This document shows positions 9,312 to 18,004 of a stretch of 64,000 nucleotides of DNA, piece by piece. Each line of letters opens with the position of its first letter. The first letter of the stretch is position 1. The DNA is taken from contig BQJU01000023.1 of NCBI GenBank assembly GCA_021604865.1, positions 1-64,000 of the forward strand. The letters run 5' to 3'. Both the position numbers and the translations under genes were made by a program. The notes below the pieces were generated by a model. That model searched no databases. It was given only the letters and a program-made list of their open reading frames with translations, and had not been told where the DNA came from. The DNA comes from Saprospiraceae bacterium (GTDB lineage Bacteria; Bacteroidota; Bacteroidia; Chitinophagales; Saprospiraceae).

Positions 9312-10454
9312 TTACACCAATGACCTTGCCTCCCGATACTGCGTAGGCGTCTTCCCAGTATATTTCTTAAAAACAGTATTAAAAGAAGATTTTGAATTAA
9401 AGCCAACTTCATACAAAATTTCGAGTACGGTCATTTTGTTGTTCTGGGGGTTGCTTAATATTTCCATGGCCTTTTTGATCCTGTATTCATTTACAAAATC
9501 AAAAAAGTGTTTGTTGAGTGTATGGTTGATGAGCAGCGATAATTCGCGGACGGGCATGTTTAGTTGTTTGGCTAATTGGTGCATACTCAGGGAGGCATCA
9601 AGGAAAGGTTCGTTTTTTTCCATGTGGCTCATTATTTGTTGGATGAGTTTGTGGTCTTGTTGTTGTTCTGGTTTGGCATTTTGAGGCTTTTCTTTTTTCA
9701 GCATTTTATCAGCCGATCCTTCAGGGACTCCTTCGAACAGGTTTTTATGTTTGAAAGCCTGAAAACTTACGAAATAAATGAAGATAACGACAGAGCCCCA
9801 GATGGCGACTATAAAATCCGATTCATTTTTGCCGCCCAATAATATCCGGATAAGTTCAGCGCCCCATAGCAGCACGATGGGAAGCACACCAAATATGAAT
9901 TGCCAAAGCCAGTTGATACTAAGCATTGCATTATCGGAATATTCTTTTAGCACCACCTGCTTGTAGTGAGCCACTTCCTTAACAGCAACAATTAAGGCAG
10001 CAATTATCAGTATAAAGGCATAGTATTGTTGGGCCATAAAGAAGGTTTCGGTCAAAGGTTTACCCAAATAGCCCTCCAGTTTTTGACCGGTAAATGCAAA
10101 AAGAAGCACATTGATAAAAGAAACCCCAACTATTGCAAACGCGAGTATATAGTGAATCCGAAGTACATTCCGGTACCGCCAGGTGCGTCCGACCTTTTCC
10201 AGGATGTAATGCAGGAATAAAAGTGGGTAAAATAACTTGACTTCCGGGAGAGAAAAGTAGTAGTAAATGGGATACCCAAGGATTGCGTCAAAAGGCAAAA
10301 AAGCCAATGTGCCTTCGTAAATAATGGTTAGCAAAAAAAGGCCAAGTAACCGGTTGGAAAGACTTTTATGCTTTTTAGAAAATAGATATAACCCGGCCAG
10401 AAATACGCCTTGAACAATTGCTGCCCAAATTATGGTAGAAATTAATTTTTCCAT
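9312..10454 (-). CDS. 7TM-AraC membrane-bound transcriptional regulator
   Basis: 380 residues. The N-terminal 230 residues form about seven hydrophobic helices. A charged, Gln- and Lys-rich linker follows (about 245-270). The C-terminal 100 residues are an AraC-type double helix-turn-helix. It shows SMHQLAKQLNMPVRELSLLI, then the typical second half with AMEILSNP and EVGFNSKSSFNTVFKKYTG, ending TPTQYREARS. Proteins of this build are common in Bacteroidota and sense an unknown membrane or periplasmic signal. The gene diverges from the DUF2807 lipoprotein gene; the shared 298-base region carries repeated GTCGAAC boxes that could be its binding sites. Confidence 0.88.
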   Translation of the reverse strand: MEKLISTIIWAAIVQGVFLAGLYLFSKKHKSLSNRLLGLFLLTIIYEGTLAFLPFDAILGYPIYYYFSLPEVKLFYPLLFLHYILEKVGRTWRYRNVLRIHYILAFAIVGVSFINVLLFAFTGQKLEGYLGKPLTETFFMAQQYYAFILIIAALIVAVKEVAHYKQVVLKEYSDNAMLSINWLWQFIFGVLPIVLLWGAELIRILLGGKNESDFIVAIWGSVVIFIYFVSFQAFKHKNLFEGVPEGSADKMLKKEKPQNAKPEQQQDHKLIQQIMSHMEKNEPFLDASLSMHQLAKQLNMPVRELSLLINHTLNKHFFDFVNEYRIKKAMEILSNPQNNKMTVLEILYEVGFNSKSSFNTVFKKYTGKTPTQYREARSLV

Positions 10455-10607
10455 TAAATCAAAAATATCTATTTGCCTGATTTTTTTGCCATCACCCGGG
10501 CAATTTTATCCGGAGCTCATCCACTACCCACAAAAAATGCAAGATAAATAAAGTTCTTTTCTCTCGCCCCGATACCTCACAAAAGCTATTCACAATCAGC
10601 AATTTAG

Positions 10608-10690
10608 AAAAAAGTCGAACCCCTGGCCCAAAAAAGTCGAACGAATTTGATCTAAAAAAAACGTTCGACTTTTTTTATTCGGTCGACTTC
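10608..10690. promoter_or_regulatory. GTCGAAC box cluster between divergent genes
   Basis: Two direct boxes, AAAAAAGTCGAAC (10608-10620) and AAAAAAGTCGAACG (10630-10643), are 22 bases apart, about two helix turns. An inverted box, CGTTCGACTTTTTT (10662-10675), follows, and then GGTCGACTTC (10681-10690). Direct boxes at helical spacing fit dimeric AraC-type binding. The inverted pair can also fold into a 14-bp hairpin. It sits between the AraC regulator (leftward) and the DUF2807 gene (rightward), so autoregulation is an inference. Confidence 0.55.
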
Positions 10691-10752
10691 AAACCCCGAT
10701 CTGGGCAATTTTGTGGTATCAATTTTTAAACCAAATAATTATTTCCAACATC

Positions 10753-11487
10753 ATGAAAACAATTGCATTGAATCTGGCTTTGATCATTCTAAGCGCCCTA
10801 TTTATGACAGCATGTGAGAAAGAGACTTTTAAGATCGTCCCTTCCAATAATATCATTTCCAAACAACATGCCATTACTGATTTTAACGAACTGGACATTT
10901 CCGGCCCATTCAAAGTTTACGTAACCTTCTCGGCGACGGAACAAGGCTTGCGCATTGAGGCCAACGACAATTTACACGGGATAATTGAAGTGGAACAAAA
11001 TAATGGAAGACTATCCGTTAAATTGAAAAACAGAACCACCATACAAAATGGAGGAGCCGTATTAAATGTTTTCGTAACCACCAATGACATTGAAACGATC
11101 AATGCTCAGGGTGCTGCCGAAATTTATCTTCAAAACCAATGGAATGAAGACCGGGTGGCAATCGAATTGGAAGGCGCCTGTTCTTTTAAAGGATCTTTGG
11201 CGGTCAATCAGCTTAATGCCAAATTGGTTGGTGCCTCTGATCTGGAGATCGAGGGAAGCGCCGATCACTTCGACATCGAGGCCGAAGGGGCTTCCAATAT
11301 GGAGGGATTTGACTTTGAAACAGATCATTTATCCGCAGATCTGAAAGGAGGCTGTAATGTTTCCCTGACGGTACATGATAAATTAAATGTACAGGCAGTC
11401 GGGGCCTCCAATGTTTATTACAAAGGTAGTGGCGTGATTGAAAACCAGAACCTGACTGGTGGGTCTCAGATCAAAAAAATGGATTAA
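10753..11487 (+). CDS. DUF2807 (head GIN domain) lipoprotein
   Basis: About 244 residues. I chose the ATG at 10753 because it opens a lipoprotein signal, MKTIALNLALIILSA, with lipobox FMTAC. A longer reading would add 14 residues with no signal character. The mature protein is a right-handed repetitive beta structure of the DUF2807 type. The pattern FNELDISGPFKVYVTF near the start is the family signature, and later turns repeat GASDLEI, GASNMEGF and GASNVYY. It is exported and probably held in the outer membrane; the family's role is unknown. It is divergent from the 7TM-AraC gene and is followed by a hairpin at 11564. Confidence 0.88.
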   Translation: MKTIALNLALIILSALFMTACEKETFKIVPSNNIISKQHAITDFNELDISGPFKVYVTFSATEQGLRIEANDNLHGIIEVEQNNGRLSVKLKNRTTIQNGGAVLNVFVTTNDIETINAQGAAEIYLQNQWNEDRVAIELEGACSFKGSLAVNQLNAKLVGASDLEIEGSADHFDIEAEGASNMEGFDFETDHLSADLKGGCNVSLTVHDKLNVQAVGASNVYYKGSGVIENQNLTGGSQIKKMD

Positions 11488-11563
11488 CCTGATAATTTTC
11501 CCAGTATCATAGGGTATAATGTCGTCAATTTTAGAGAACCTATGGTTCAACATAAGCACTTTT

Positions 11564-11590
11564 CAGGAGCCAGTTTCCCACTGGCTCCTG
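11564..11590 (+). terminator. Hairpin terminator after the DUF2807 gene
   Basis: A perfect 11-bp stem, CAGGAGCCAGT with ACTGGCTCCTG, around loop TTCCC, followed by a T-rich stretch. It lies 77 bases after the stop codon. Confidence 0.65.
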
Positions 11591-11896
11591 GATTTGTTTA
11601 AACCAGCAATCCCGACACTTTAAAAATACCATTCCTGACGGCTAAACCTCACCGGAGGAATGGGGAAATGAATTTTCAATCCATTCCAGCCCAAGAGACG
11701 CCAAAGTTGGTCAACAACTCAAAAATGAAATCCAAGCAACCGAAAGACCGGCAGAGCGGGAATAGTTGCTGGAGAAGGTAAGTATGGGAAGGGCAAACTA
11801 ATGACTAACTGATGGGCAATTCCACTGATCCGACCACCCGGAAATAGGAGCGATAATTGAAAATATGTATATTGTAGAACAATTAATGTACTGTGC
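11591..11896. other. Non-coding stretch
   Basis: About 300 bases between the terminator of the DUF2807 gene and a small uncharacterised gene. Nothing recognisable is seen in it. Confidence 0.3.
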
Positions 11897-12304
11897 ATGA
11901 ATAAACCATTTTCAGTAACTGCCAGAGCTTGGAAGGATGTGCCCTTGGAAAAAGGCGTATTTATCCATTCCCTTACCGATTTGATCAATGAGCAAATCAA
12001 GCTATCTGACTATGGTACCGGCGTTGCCGAATACAATTTCACGGCCATTATTGAACCAGATGAATTTTTCCCTACTAAGTATCGGTACCTGAAAAGCAAA
12101 AAGCGCATCGATGCGGAAATCCGGATGGGTTATGAGCAAGCCCTCAATGCTACCCAGGATGACTTTAAAGGTTTAGTAACCCGATTATATCTGGATACCA
12201 TAGACCTCCTGGAAAAAGAAAATATTCAGGATTTTGATTTGAAGCGATTTCGGCAAGACTTGGAGGATTTGTTTGAGCGGATGGGGTGGGTGGTTTCGGT
12301 GTGA
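11897..12304 (+). CDS. Uncharacterised 135-residue cytoplasmic protein
   Basis: I do not recognise the family. The protein has no signal peptide or membrane segment and is acidic in its second half, which looks helical (about 75-130, with LYLDTIDLLEKENI and FRQDLEDLFERMGW). The N-terminal half has alternating hydrophobic residues suggesting beta strands. The reading frame is intact and its codon use resembles the neighbours, so it is probably a real gene. It stands alone, with non-coding DNA on both sides. Small cytoplasmic proteins of this kind could be immunity- or antitoxin-like, but nothing here shows it. Confidence 0.6.
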   Translation: MNKPFSVTARAWKDVPLEKGVFIHSLTDLINEQIKLSDYGTGVAEYNFTAIIEPDEFFPTKYRYLKSKKRIDAEIRMGYEQALNATQDDFKGLVTRLYLDTIDLLEKENIQDFDLKRFRQDLEDLFERMGWVVSV

Positions 12305-12614
12305 AATAAGCAATCATAACATACAATAAGATCAAATTGTAAATTGCCAATATGATATAATCATCCAGTCCAAAGCCGAACAAAGTAAATCTAAATCTTA
12401 TCACAACTGAAGTTGAAAATTTGATCTGGGCCTACAAATACTAGCCTAGTGCCTAAAAAAAGGCATAATGTGGAATGACTGAGCGATCCTGCAAGGTCAG
12501 TGCCCAGTGGGCATTGAAGTGAAGTAACGCGTCAACGGTGAGATAGCCAGGCGTTTTAACCTCATGGTGATCCTTGCGAAACAAGTTTATTATTTCCAAA
12601 CCACTTAAAAATCC
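12305..12614. other. Non-coding stretch
   Basis: 310 bases between convergent genes. A short hairpin, TGCC-taaaaaaa-GGCA, occurs near 12451. No gene or larger repeat is recognised. Confidence 0.3.
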
Positions 12615-13769
12615 CTACCGAAGCCGGCCTTTCACCACATCCACCTCCTCCGGCAAATTCACATTCATCAACTTCTCCGCCTTAGCCACTTCGATCAACT
12701 CAATCTCAGAATTGATCAACACCTTGCGTGGACAAGAATAACCCTGTGCCAAAAATTGCAATAAAACCGGATAAGCGCGTGGCTCCCAGATGGCGATCAG
12801 GGGCTCAGGAAATTCATTGACTGGGCTTTGGAAAGCGGTGGCTATTTTGGATAAATTGCGGTGTTGGTTGAGGTGTGTCAGTGTGGGCCCATCCAGCAGG
12901 GGCAGATCACAGGCGATGACCAGCCAGGCATTGTTGGGGTACGCCCGAAAGGCGGAAGCGATGGCACCAAATGGCCCCAGACCGGTAAAGGTATCCGGCA
13001 AAAGGGGATATGCTGACTCGATCTCACCTGCCTGTTCAGAGCGGCAGGAGAGGTATACTTCATCGCAGACCGTCGAGAGTAGGTCGGCGGCGTATTCGCG
13101 CTGAGGTTTGCCGTGATAATCGATCAGGCCTTTGTCCTGGCCCATGCGCTGGCTTTTGCCACCGGCCAGTACGAGACCGAATAAGGGGGGCTTGGTAGCC
13201 GCCATTTCCTGCTTCAACCAGTTGGCAATTTTATCGGTATCATTTAGGTTCAAAATGGCCGGTTTTTGGTCGCCCAGATGTTCCTGCAGGAAAGGATAAA
13301 TAGCCTGCCCATCATCAGTGAGTAAAATCAGCCGTACATCGGTGAGGCGATCCAGCTTTTTTGCCAGCGAGCTTTCCTTTTTAGGGTCGATGACAACAAT
13401 TTGTTGTTTGGCAACGAAGTGATTGCCATTGACCAATACCAGATCCTGTCCGTTAAACCATTGCCGATATTGGTAGTTGTCCAGCTTTTCATCTACCTCA
13501 AAACGATGGTGCGTAATCTTATCGGTATACACTAAAGTTGCACCATGCGCCAGGGGCGATTTGGGGTCTTTTCCCTGCACCGCTTCCTGATCGGCACTTT
13601 GGTGGTCGGCATCGACATAGGCCATTTTGAATTCAGCAGACAATTGTGTGATCAGTTGCGTGGCCAGCTGTTGAATATTTCCGCAAGGAGTGCCAATGAT
13701 TGCCCATTCATTACGCCCGAATTGTCCGAGGTCTGGGCGAGTGAGCTTGGTATGTTTTTGATGATTCAT
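12615..13769 (-). CDS. mobA: MobA molybdenum cofactor guanylyltransferase with MobB-like N-terminal domain
   Basis: 384 residues from the ATG at 13769; a 59-residue upstream extension is rejected as non-coding in character. The C-terminal half (about 195-384) is a MobA nucleotidyltransferase. It has the signature LVLAGGKSQRMGQDKG, a metal-binding ACDLPLLDG and PLIAIWEPRAYPVL. MobA attaches GMP to Mo-molybdopterin. The N-terminal half resembles MobB, the P-loop partner of MobA, but the P-loop reads GTPCGNIQQL and lacks the GKT needed for nucleotide binding. The gene lies 139 bases downstream of moaC in the same direction, so the two form a cofactor-synthesis pair. Confidence 0.85.
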   Translation of the reverse strand: MNHQKHTKLTRPDLGQFGRNEWAIIGTPCGNIQQLATQLITQLSAEFKMAYVDADHQSADQEAVQGKDPKSPLAHGATLVYTDKITHHRFEVDEKLDNYQYRQWFNGQDLVLVNGNHFVAKQQIVVIDPKKESSLAKKLDRLTDVRLILLTDDGQAIYPFLQEHLGDQKPAILNLNDTDKIANWLKQEMAATKPPLFGLVLAGGKSQRMGQDKGLIDYHGKPQREYAADLLSTVCDEVYLSCRSEQAGEIESAYPLLPDTFTGLGPFGAIASAFRAYPNNAWLVIACDLPLLDGPTLTHLNQHRNLSKIATAFQSPVNEFPEPLIAIWEPRAYPVLLQFLAQGYSCPRKVLINSEIELIEVAKAEKLMNVNLPEEVDVVKGRLR

Positions 13770-13908
13770 GATCGTAGTACAATTCAATGATGCTGACAAA
13801 AACGGTTTAGGGGGATACAAATGTGAAAAATGAAAAAAGAATTTGATCGTTATTATATGATAACCATTATTCCTGTGGATAGTTTTACCACACATTTGGA
13901 GATTGGCT

Positions 13909-14397
13909 TTAACATCTCTTCTCCCGCACAAAGTCCCGTTTCCCACCGCTTTTGGCCATCAGTTTGGTTTCGCGGATCACGATATCATGAGAGAAAGCTT
14001 TACACATATCATAGATGGTGAGAGCCGCTACACTGGCACCGGTCAGGGCTTCCATTTCTACGCCGGTTTTACCGGTGATGGTGGCTGTACAGTCGATGAC
14101 TACTTCGCGTTGCTCATTGACGTGTATATCTACTTTGACCTTGTCCAATGCCAGTGGATGGCAGAGGGGGATGAGCTCGCTGGTTTTTTTTGCAGCCATG
14201 ATACCAGCCAGGATAGCGGTTTGAAAAACCGGCCCTTTGCGGGTCTGAATTTCTTTGTGTTCCAGGCGATCCATGATGTCCGGGCCGAGTATGACGATGC
14301 TGCGTGCGGTGGCGGTACGTTTGGTGATGGCTTTATCGCCCACATCTACCATTGAGGGGTTGCCGGAAGAATCAAGATGGGTGAAGGAATCAGACAT
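13909..14397 (-). CDS. moaC: Cyclic pyranopterin monophosphate synthase MoaC
   Basis: Second step of molybdenum cofactor synthesis: converts the MoaA product to cyclic pyranopterin monophosphate in the cytoplasm. The 162 residues match the family. Conserved stretches are MVDVGDKAITKRTATA, KKTSELIPLCHPL, TGVEMEALTGASVAALT and IYDMCKA. The C-terminal KLMAKSGGKRDF carries the conserved Lys residues. It is followed by the mobA fusion gene; moaA, moaD and moaE are not in the window. The start ATG at 14397 gives the usual short lead to the FTHLD motif. Confidence 0.96.
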   Translation of the reverse strand: MSDSFTHLDSSGNPSMVDVGDKAITKRTATARSIVILGPDIMDRLEHKEIQTRKGPVFQTAILAGIMAAKKTSELIPLCHPLALDKVKVDIHVNEQREVVIDCTATITGKTGVEMEALTGASVAALTIYDMCKAFSHDIVIRETKLMAKSGGKRDFVREKRC

Positions 14398-14473
14398 AGG
14401 GATTTGTACTTTGGTTAGCCCCCAAAATTAGAGAAAAAATGGTGATCTTTGTATCAATAAAATTGCATCCACC

Positions 14474-15457
14474 ATGAAATACCTCACTTCCCTTGCATTA
14501 CTTTTACCCCTGGCTATGGCCGGCCAACAGTTTTATGGCAATGAACCATTAGCCCATACTTACTCGATTGTGGCTATTGATGAATCGACTGGCGAAATGG
14601 GAGTGGCAGTACAATCGCATTGGTTTTCGGTGGGTACCCTGGTGATCTGGGGCGAAGCTGGTGTCGGGGTAGTAGCGACTCAGTCCTTTGTAAATCCAGC
14701 GTTGGGGCCTAAAGGATTGGAATTGATGAAATTGGGGCTGGCTCCCAGCGAGGTGCTGTCCAAACTCCTGGCTGCTGATCCAGGCCGGGAAGTACGACAG
14801 GTGGCTATGCTTAACGCAAAAGGCGAAGTGGCGGCTCATACCGGCAATCAATGTATCGAAGCGGCCGGCCACCAAATGGGGGAAGGTTATTCGGTGCAAG
14901 CCAATCTGATGGATAACGACCGGGTATGGCCCGAAATGGCAATGGCTTTTGAGTCGTCCCAAGGCCAACCACTAGCGGAACGTCTGGTGGCGGCATTGGA
15001 AGCGGCACAGGCTGCTGGAGGCGATATCCGGGGCAAACAATCGGCAGCTATTCTGGTGGTCGCACCCGAATCAAGTGGAAAATCTTGGGTAGACCGTCGC
15101 GTCGACCTGCGGATTGAAGACCACCCCGAGCCGGTGAAGGAATTGCGGCGACTGCTCACCGTGCATCGTGCCTATGAACACATGAACCGAGGTGATCTGG
15201 CGGTGGAAAAAGGCGATGTAACCCTCGCCATGGAGGAATATGGTGCAGCAGAAGAGCTATTTCCAGACAACTTGGAAATGAAATACTGGCACGCCATCAG
15301 CCTGGCCAATATTGGTAAAATTGAAGAATCATTACTACTATTTGCCGAAGTATTTCGTGGCGACAGCAACTGGAAAAAACTAACGCCACGCCTGATCAAA
15401 AATCAACTGCTAACGGTGGATGAAGCAACATTGGAACGAATTTTGAAGGTAGAATGA
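14474..15457 (+). CDS. Secreted DUF1028 protein with C-terminal TPR-like region
   Basis: 327 residues with a signal peptide (about 1-17). Residues 25-225 match DUF1028, an Ntn-hydrolase-like domain. The signature is AHTYSIVAIDESTGEMGVAV, then SHWFSVG, GVGVVATQSFVNPALGPKGL and a later GDIRGKQSAAILVV. Residues 230-327 are helical and TPR-like. The substrate of DUF1028 proteins is not established; the Ntn fold suggests amide-bond hydrolysis. The gene diverges from moaC across 76 bases. Confidence 0.88.
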   Translation: MKYLTSLALLLPLAMAGQQFYGNEPLAHTYSIVAIDESTGEMGVAVQSHWFSVGTLVIWGEAGVGVVATQSFVNPALGPKGLELMKLGLAPSEVLSKLLAADPGREVRQVAMLNAKGEVAAHTGNQCIEAAGHQMGEGYSVQANLMDNDRVWPEMAMAFESSQGQPLAERLVAALEAAQAAGGDIRGKQSAAILVVAPESSGKSWVDRRVDLRIEDHPEPVKELRRLLTVHRAYEHMNRGDLAVEKGDVTLAMEEYGAAEELFPDNLEMKYWHAISLANIGKIEESLLLFAEVFRGDSNWKKLTPRLIKNQLLTVDEATLERILKVE

Positions 15458-15554
15458 CTTAGCCCTCTGACGCCCAAAACCGGCCCCCTGACTTCTAGTA
15501 TATTAAGAATTAACTTAACTTTAAGATCATTTTCCTGCTTCAAAGCGTTAAGTT

Positions 15555-15562
15555 TATGTTTG
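15555..15562 (+). promoter_or_regulatory. -7 promoter box
   Basis: TATGTTTG followed by C matches the Bacteroidota TAnnTTTG element. No TTG lies at the right distance upstream. It overlaps the earliest possible start of the next gene, which supports choosing the later ATG at 15593. Confidence 0.4.
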
Positions 15563-15592
15563 CAGGAAACAACTAAAAAAAACGACAACCGC

Positions 15593-16048
15593 ATGAAAAA
15601 AATCGCAATTGTATTAATAGCAGCTTTCTCAATGACTATTACAACCGATGCTCTGGCACAATCATCCGCTAGCATCTGGAAGACGCTCTCAAAGATTACT
15701 TTCAAAAAGGAATACGACGAGATGCTGGGCTTCAAAGTAGATATTCCGGTATTCAGTGAAGAGATCAAGGCCTTAAATGGCAAAGAGGTTATCGTAAAAG
15801 GTTACGTGATCCCCGTAGAGGGCTATAAAAGCCATAAAGAATTTGTCTTCTCTGCTTTTCCTTATAATATGTGTTTTTTCTGTGGCGGCGCCGGACCGGA
15901 AACGGTGATGGAAGTCTATGCAAAAGAGCCAGTCAAATATGTTGCCGAATCCATTACCCTACGCGGCAAGCTGGAGCTGAATGATTCTGATGTTAACAGA
16001 CTTATTTACTCTTTGTCGGATGTAGAGATGGTGAAGGATGTGAAGTAG
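15593..16048 (+). CDS. Secreted DUF3299-like protein
   Basis: 151 residues from the ATG at 15593, which starts a good signal peptide ending at TDALAQ (about residue 23). The mature part resembles DUF3299. It contains IKALNGKEVIVKGYVIP, then a conserved PYNMCFFCGGAGPETVMEVY with two Cys in CFFC, and an OB-like closing strand with ITLRGKLELN. The CxxC could bind metal or form a disulphide. Such small exported proteins often sit with metal- or haem-handling genes; none is adjacent here. The next gene is convergent. Confidence 0.7.
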   Translation: MKKIAIVLIAAFSMTITTDALAQSSASIWKTLSKITFKKEYDEMLGFKVDIPVFSEEIKALNGKEVIVKGYVIPVEGYKSHKEFVFSAFPYNMCFFCGGAGPETVMEVYAKEPVKYVAESITLRGKLELNDSDVNRLIYSLSDVEMVKDVK

Positions 16049-16174
16049 CTCGTATTCTTTGCAAAGTTGGATTTGTTTTTCTTTACAAGTTGGGGAGGGA
16101 ACTTGATAGTGTACGGTATCGTGCCATAGACACTCACCTATGATAGTGTGTGAATTCCATCAATGTGGTTCTGC

Positions 16175-17695
16175 TTATTCCCCAATTGGCTTTAAAGGAT
16201 ACAGAAAACCAAACGTCTTTAGTCCACTTGCCATTTCAGCATAAATTACCAACGTACGTTCAGACTTCAGCCATACTTTTTGTGGGAGCATGCGCATACT
16301 TGGAGGTACGCCTTTAGCCGGAAAAAGAATAGTCTCCTGGTATTGGCCATTGGGATCGAGGATAGCCATTACAGCTACGGGTTCTTCGGGCTCGTAAGGT
16401 TTGAAAACGCGCAACAAGATTTCTGAACGATCCTTTTTGTGGTTGAATTTTTCATCGTTGTAAAACAAAAAAAGCGTATCATTGATAGCCTGAACACCGT
16501 ATCCCAACTGTGTTATGCCTTGGTCAAAAGCATTTTGCCGCTTGGGGATGCGTACCAACCAATCCAGTATTTTTCGGGGAGTTAATCTCAAAATAAGTAT
16601 ATCATTATTCTGTAGTGGATCCCCTAGGTCCTCGATCACGGGCCTTTGTTCAGCTACGATCATAAAGCTACCATCCTCATTAATCATCAAGTGATCCGGT
16701 TGGTAATATCTAAAGGAAAAACGCTGGGGATTGAAAAACTTCTCCTTTTTGCCTTTAGCATAAGCAAGGTCAAATACCTCCTGGCTTAGTGGAATCAGTT
16801 TTTGGTGTAGATCGCCGCTGGAGGCTTCAATATCGATGAATAACAAACCCTCTATTTTATTTTTATTTTTAGGCTTTAAAAATGCCGCCCCATACAACTT
16901 CCCATCTTTTTGCATCTTAAAAACCGGGTTCGAAATCGATTTATCGGGAACTTCCAGTGAATACTGTCGCATACTCTTCGCCCCTTGTTCCAGACGTAGC
17001 ATGAAATGATCAATTTTGGCAGGATTAATCATACCTGTAGACCTCAAGGCTCCTTGGTAATATTCACAAAACAAATAAGCATGACCGGCATTATCGAGCA
17101 GACATTTGTATACATACAAACGACGATTGTCATAGGGGAGAATATACTTTTCCTGCCAAAGCGGTTCGAGGTTTTTGTTCAATACTTTGGCCACAACTCT
17201 GGCGGAGCCTTCCTTGAGGGCATAACTCCAGCTGTAAAAAACGATCTTACTGCTATCCGGTGACAGGCTATGGCCAAAAGGAATACGAAAGCGGTCGGGC
17301 GTGTAGGCTTCATCTATGATCTGGGAATTGACTTCTTCAAAGTCGGGTAAAAGGAATTGGCGAAGCAGTAAATGATTGCGTTGTGGACCGGGGTAAAACA
17401 AGGAGGTCAGCACTGTAAATTTCCCATTCCAAAAAAAAGCGGACTCAAATTGTCCAAACAATTCCATGTTCCGTAAATCCAACTCTTCAACGGCAATGAC
17501 CTCATTTTGGGCATTGATCAATTCAAACCGTACCCGCCCTGCAAAATTTTCCCTATCGGTTAAAATAACTACATTGCCCGCCTTACCACAGCGGACCAAT
17601 TCCTGTATCTCCCAATCTATTTCTTTAGGCGTTTCTTTTTGACCAATTGCCACAAGGCTAATACTGCTAATGAGGAAGATGTATAACAGACGCAT
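16175..17695 (-). CDS. Uncharacterised secreted protein, probable beta-propeller
   Basis: 506 residues with a signal peptide (about 1-18, ending VAIGQ). I do not recognise a named family. The body alternates hydrophobic strands with repeated phrases such as SFMIVAEQRPV and DTLFLFYNDEKF that look like blades of a propeller tracking values. No catalytic motif is seen and there is no T9SS tail. It stands alone, with repeat family C upstream and a convergent small secreted gene downstream. It is probably periplasmic or surface exposed. Confidence 0.65.
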   Translation of the reverse strand: MRLLYIFLISSISLVAIGQKETPKEIDWEIQELVRCGKAGNVVILTDRENFAGRVRFELINAQNEVIAVEELDLRNMELFGQFESAFFWNGKFTVLTSLFYPGPQRNHLLLRQFLLPDFEEVNSQIIDEAYTPDRFRIPFGHSLSPDSSKIVFYSWSYALKEGSARVVAKVLNKNLEPLWQEKYILPYDNRRLYVYKCLLDNAGHAYLFCEYYQGALRSTGMINPAKIDHFMLRLEQGAKSMRQYSLEVPDKSISNPVFKMQKDGKLYGAAFLKPKNKNKIEGLLFIDIEASSGDLHQKLIPLSQEVFDLAYAKGKKEKFFNPQRFSFRYYQPDHLMINEDGSFMIVAEQRPVIEDLGDPLQNNDILILRLTPRKILDWLVRIPKRQNAFDQGITQLGYGVQAINDTLFLFYNDEKFNHKKDRSEILLRVFKPYEPEEPVAVMAILDPNGQYQETILFPAKGVPPSMRMLPQKVWLKSERTLVIYAEMASGLKTFGFLYPLKPIGE

Positions 17696-17848
17696 GGAGT
17701 TTTGCCTCTAATATCCAAATAATCCTAGGATTGGGAGTTAGGAAAAGACTTAAATAATAGTTAAATAGTCTGCGCTTGGTTGGGGGCCAACTTTATGTTT
17801 GCGCTCGAAGCTTTAGGGTTGGAGCATGGGCTGGAAACATGAGCCCCG

Positions 17849-17932
17849 AAGTTGTCTCAAATTTATGAGCTAACTTGAAGTTAGTACCTACAAGCTTTAG
17901 GGGGCAATTTCCCATTCAATGTTGTCAACTTA
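17849..17932. repeat. Dispersed repeat family C, copy 1
   Basis: Shares TCAAATTTA, GCTAAC, GAAGTTAGT, CCTA and the exact 19-mer ATTCAATGTTGTCAACTTA (17914-17932) with 55167-55297. Its outer ends, AAGTTGTC and GTCAACTT, are an imperfect inverted pair. About 55 bases further on, near 17985-17998, CTCTAAACAAGCTCTAAT resembles an end of repeat family A. A TATGTTTG box at 17794-17801 has no gene on its strand. Confidence 0.7.
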
Positions 17933-18004
17933 TCGTTTCTGGCCAACAGACAAGGAGAGGGAGAAGCGCAACGTCCTCACCCTCTAAACAAGCTCTAATC
18001 CTTT

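Noticed and set aside
11719-12000. 93-codon open frame on the minus strand
   Set aside because: It overlaps the start of the 135-residue gene and shows no coding features.
13770-13946. 59-codon extension of the mobA fusion
   Set aside because: Low-quality N-terminus; the ATG at 13769 fits the family and leaves a normal gap to moaC.
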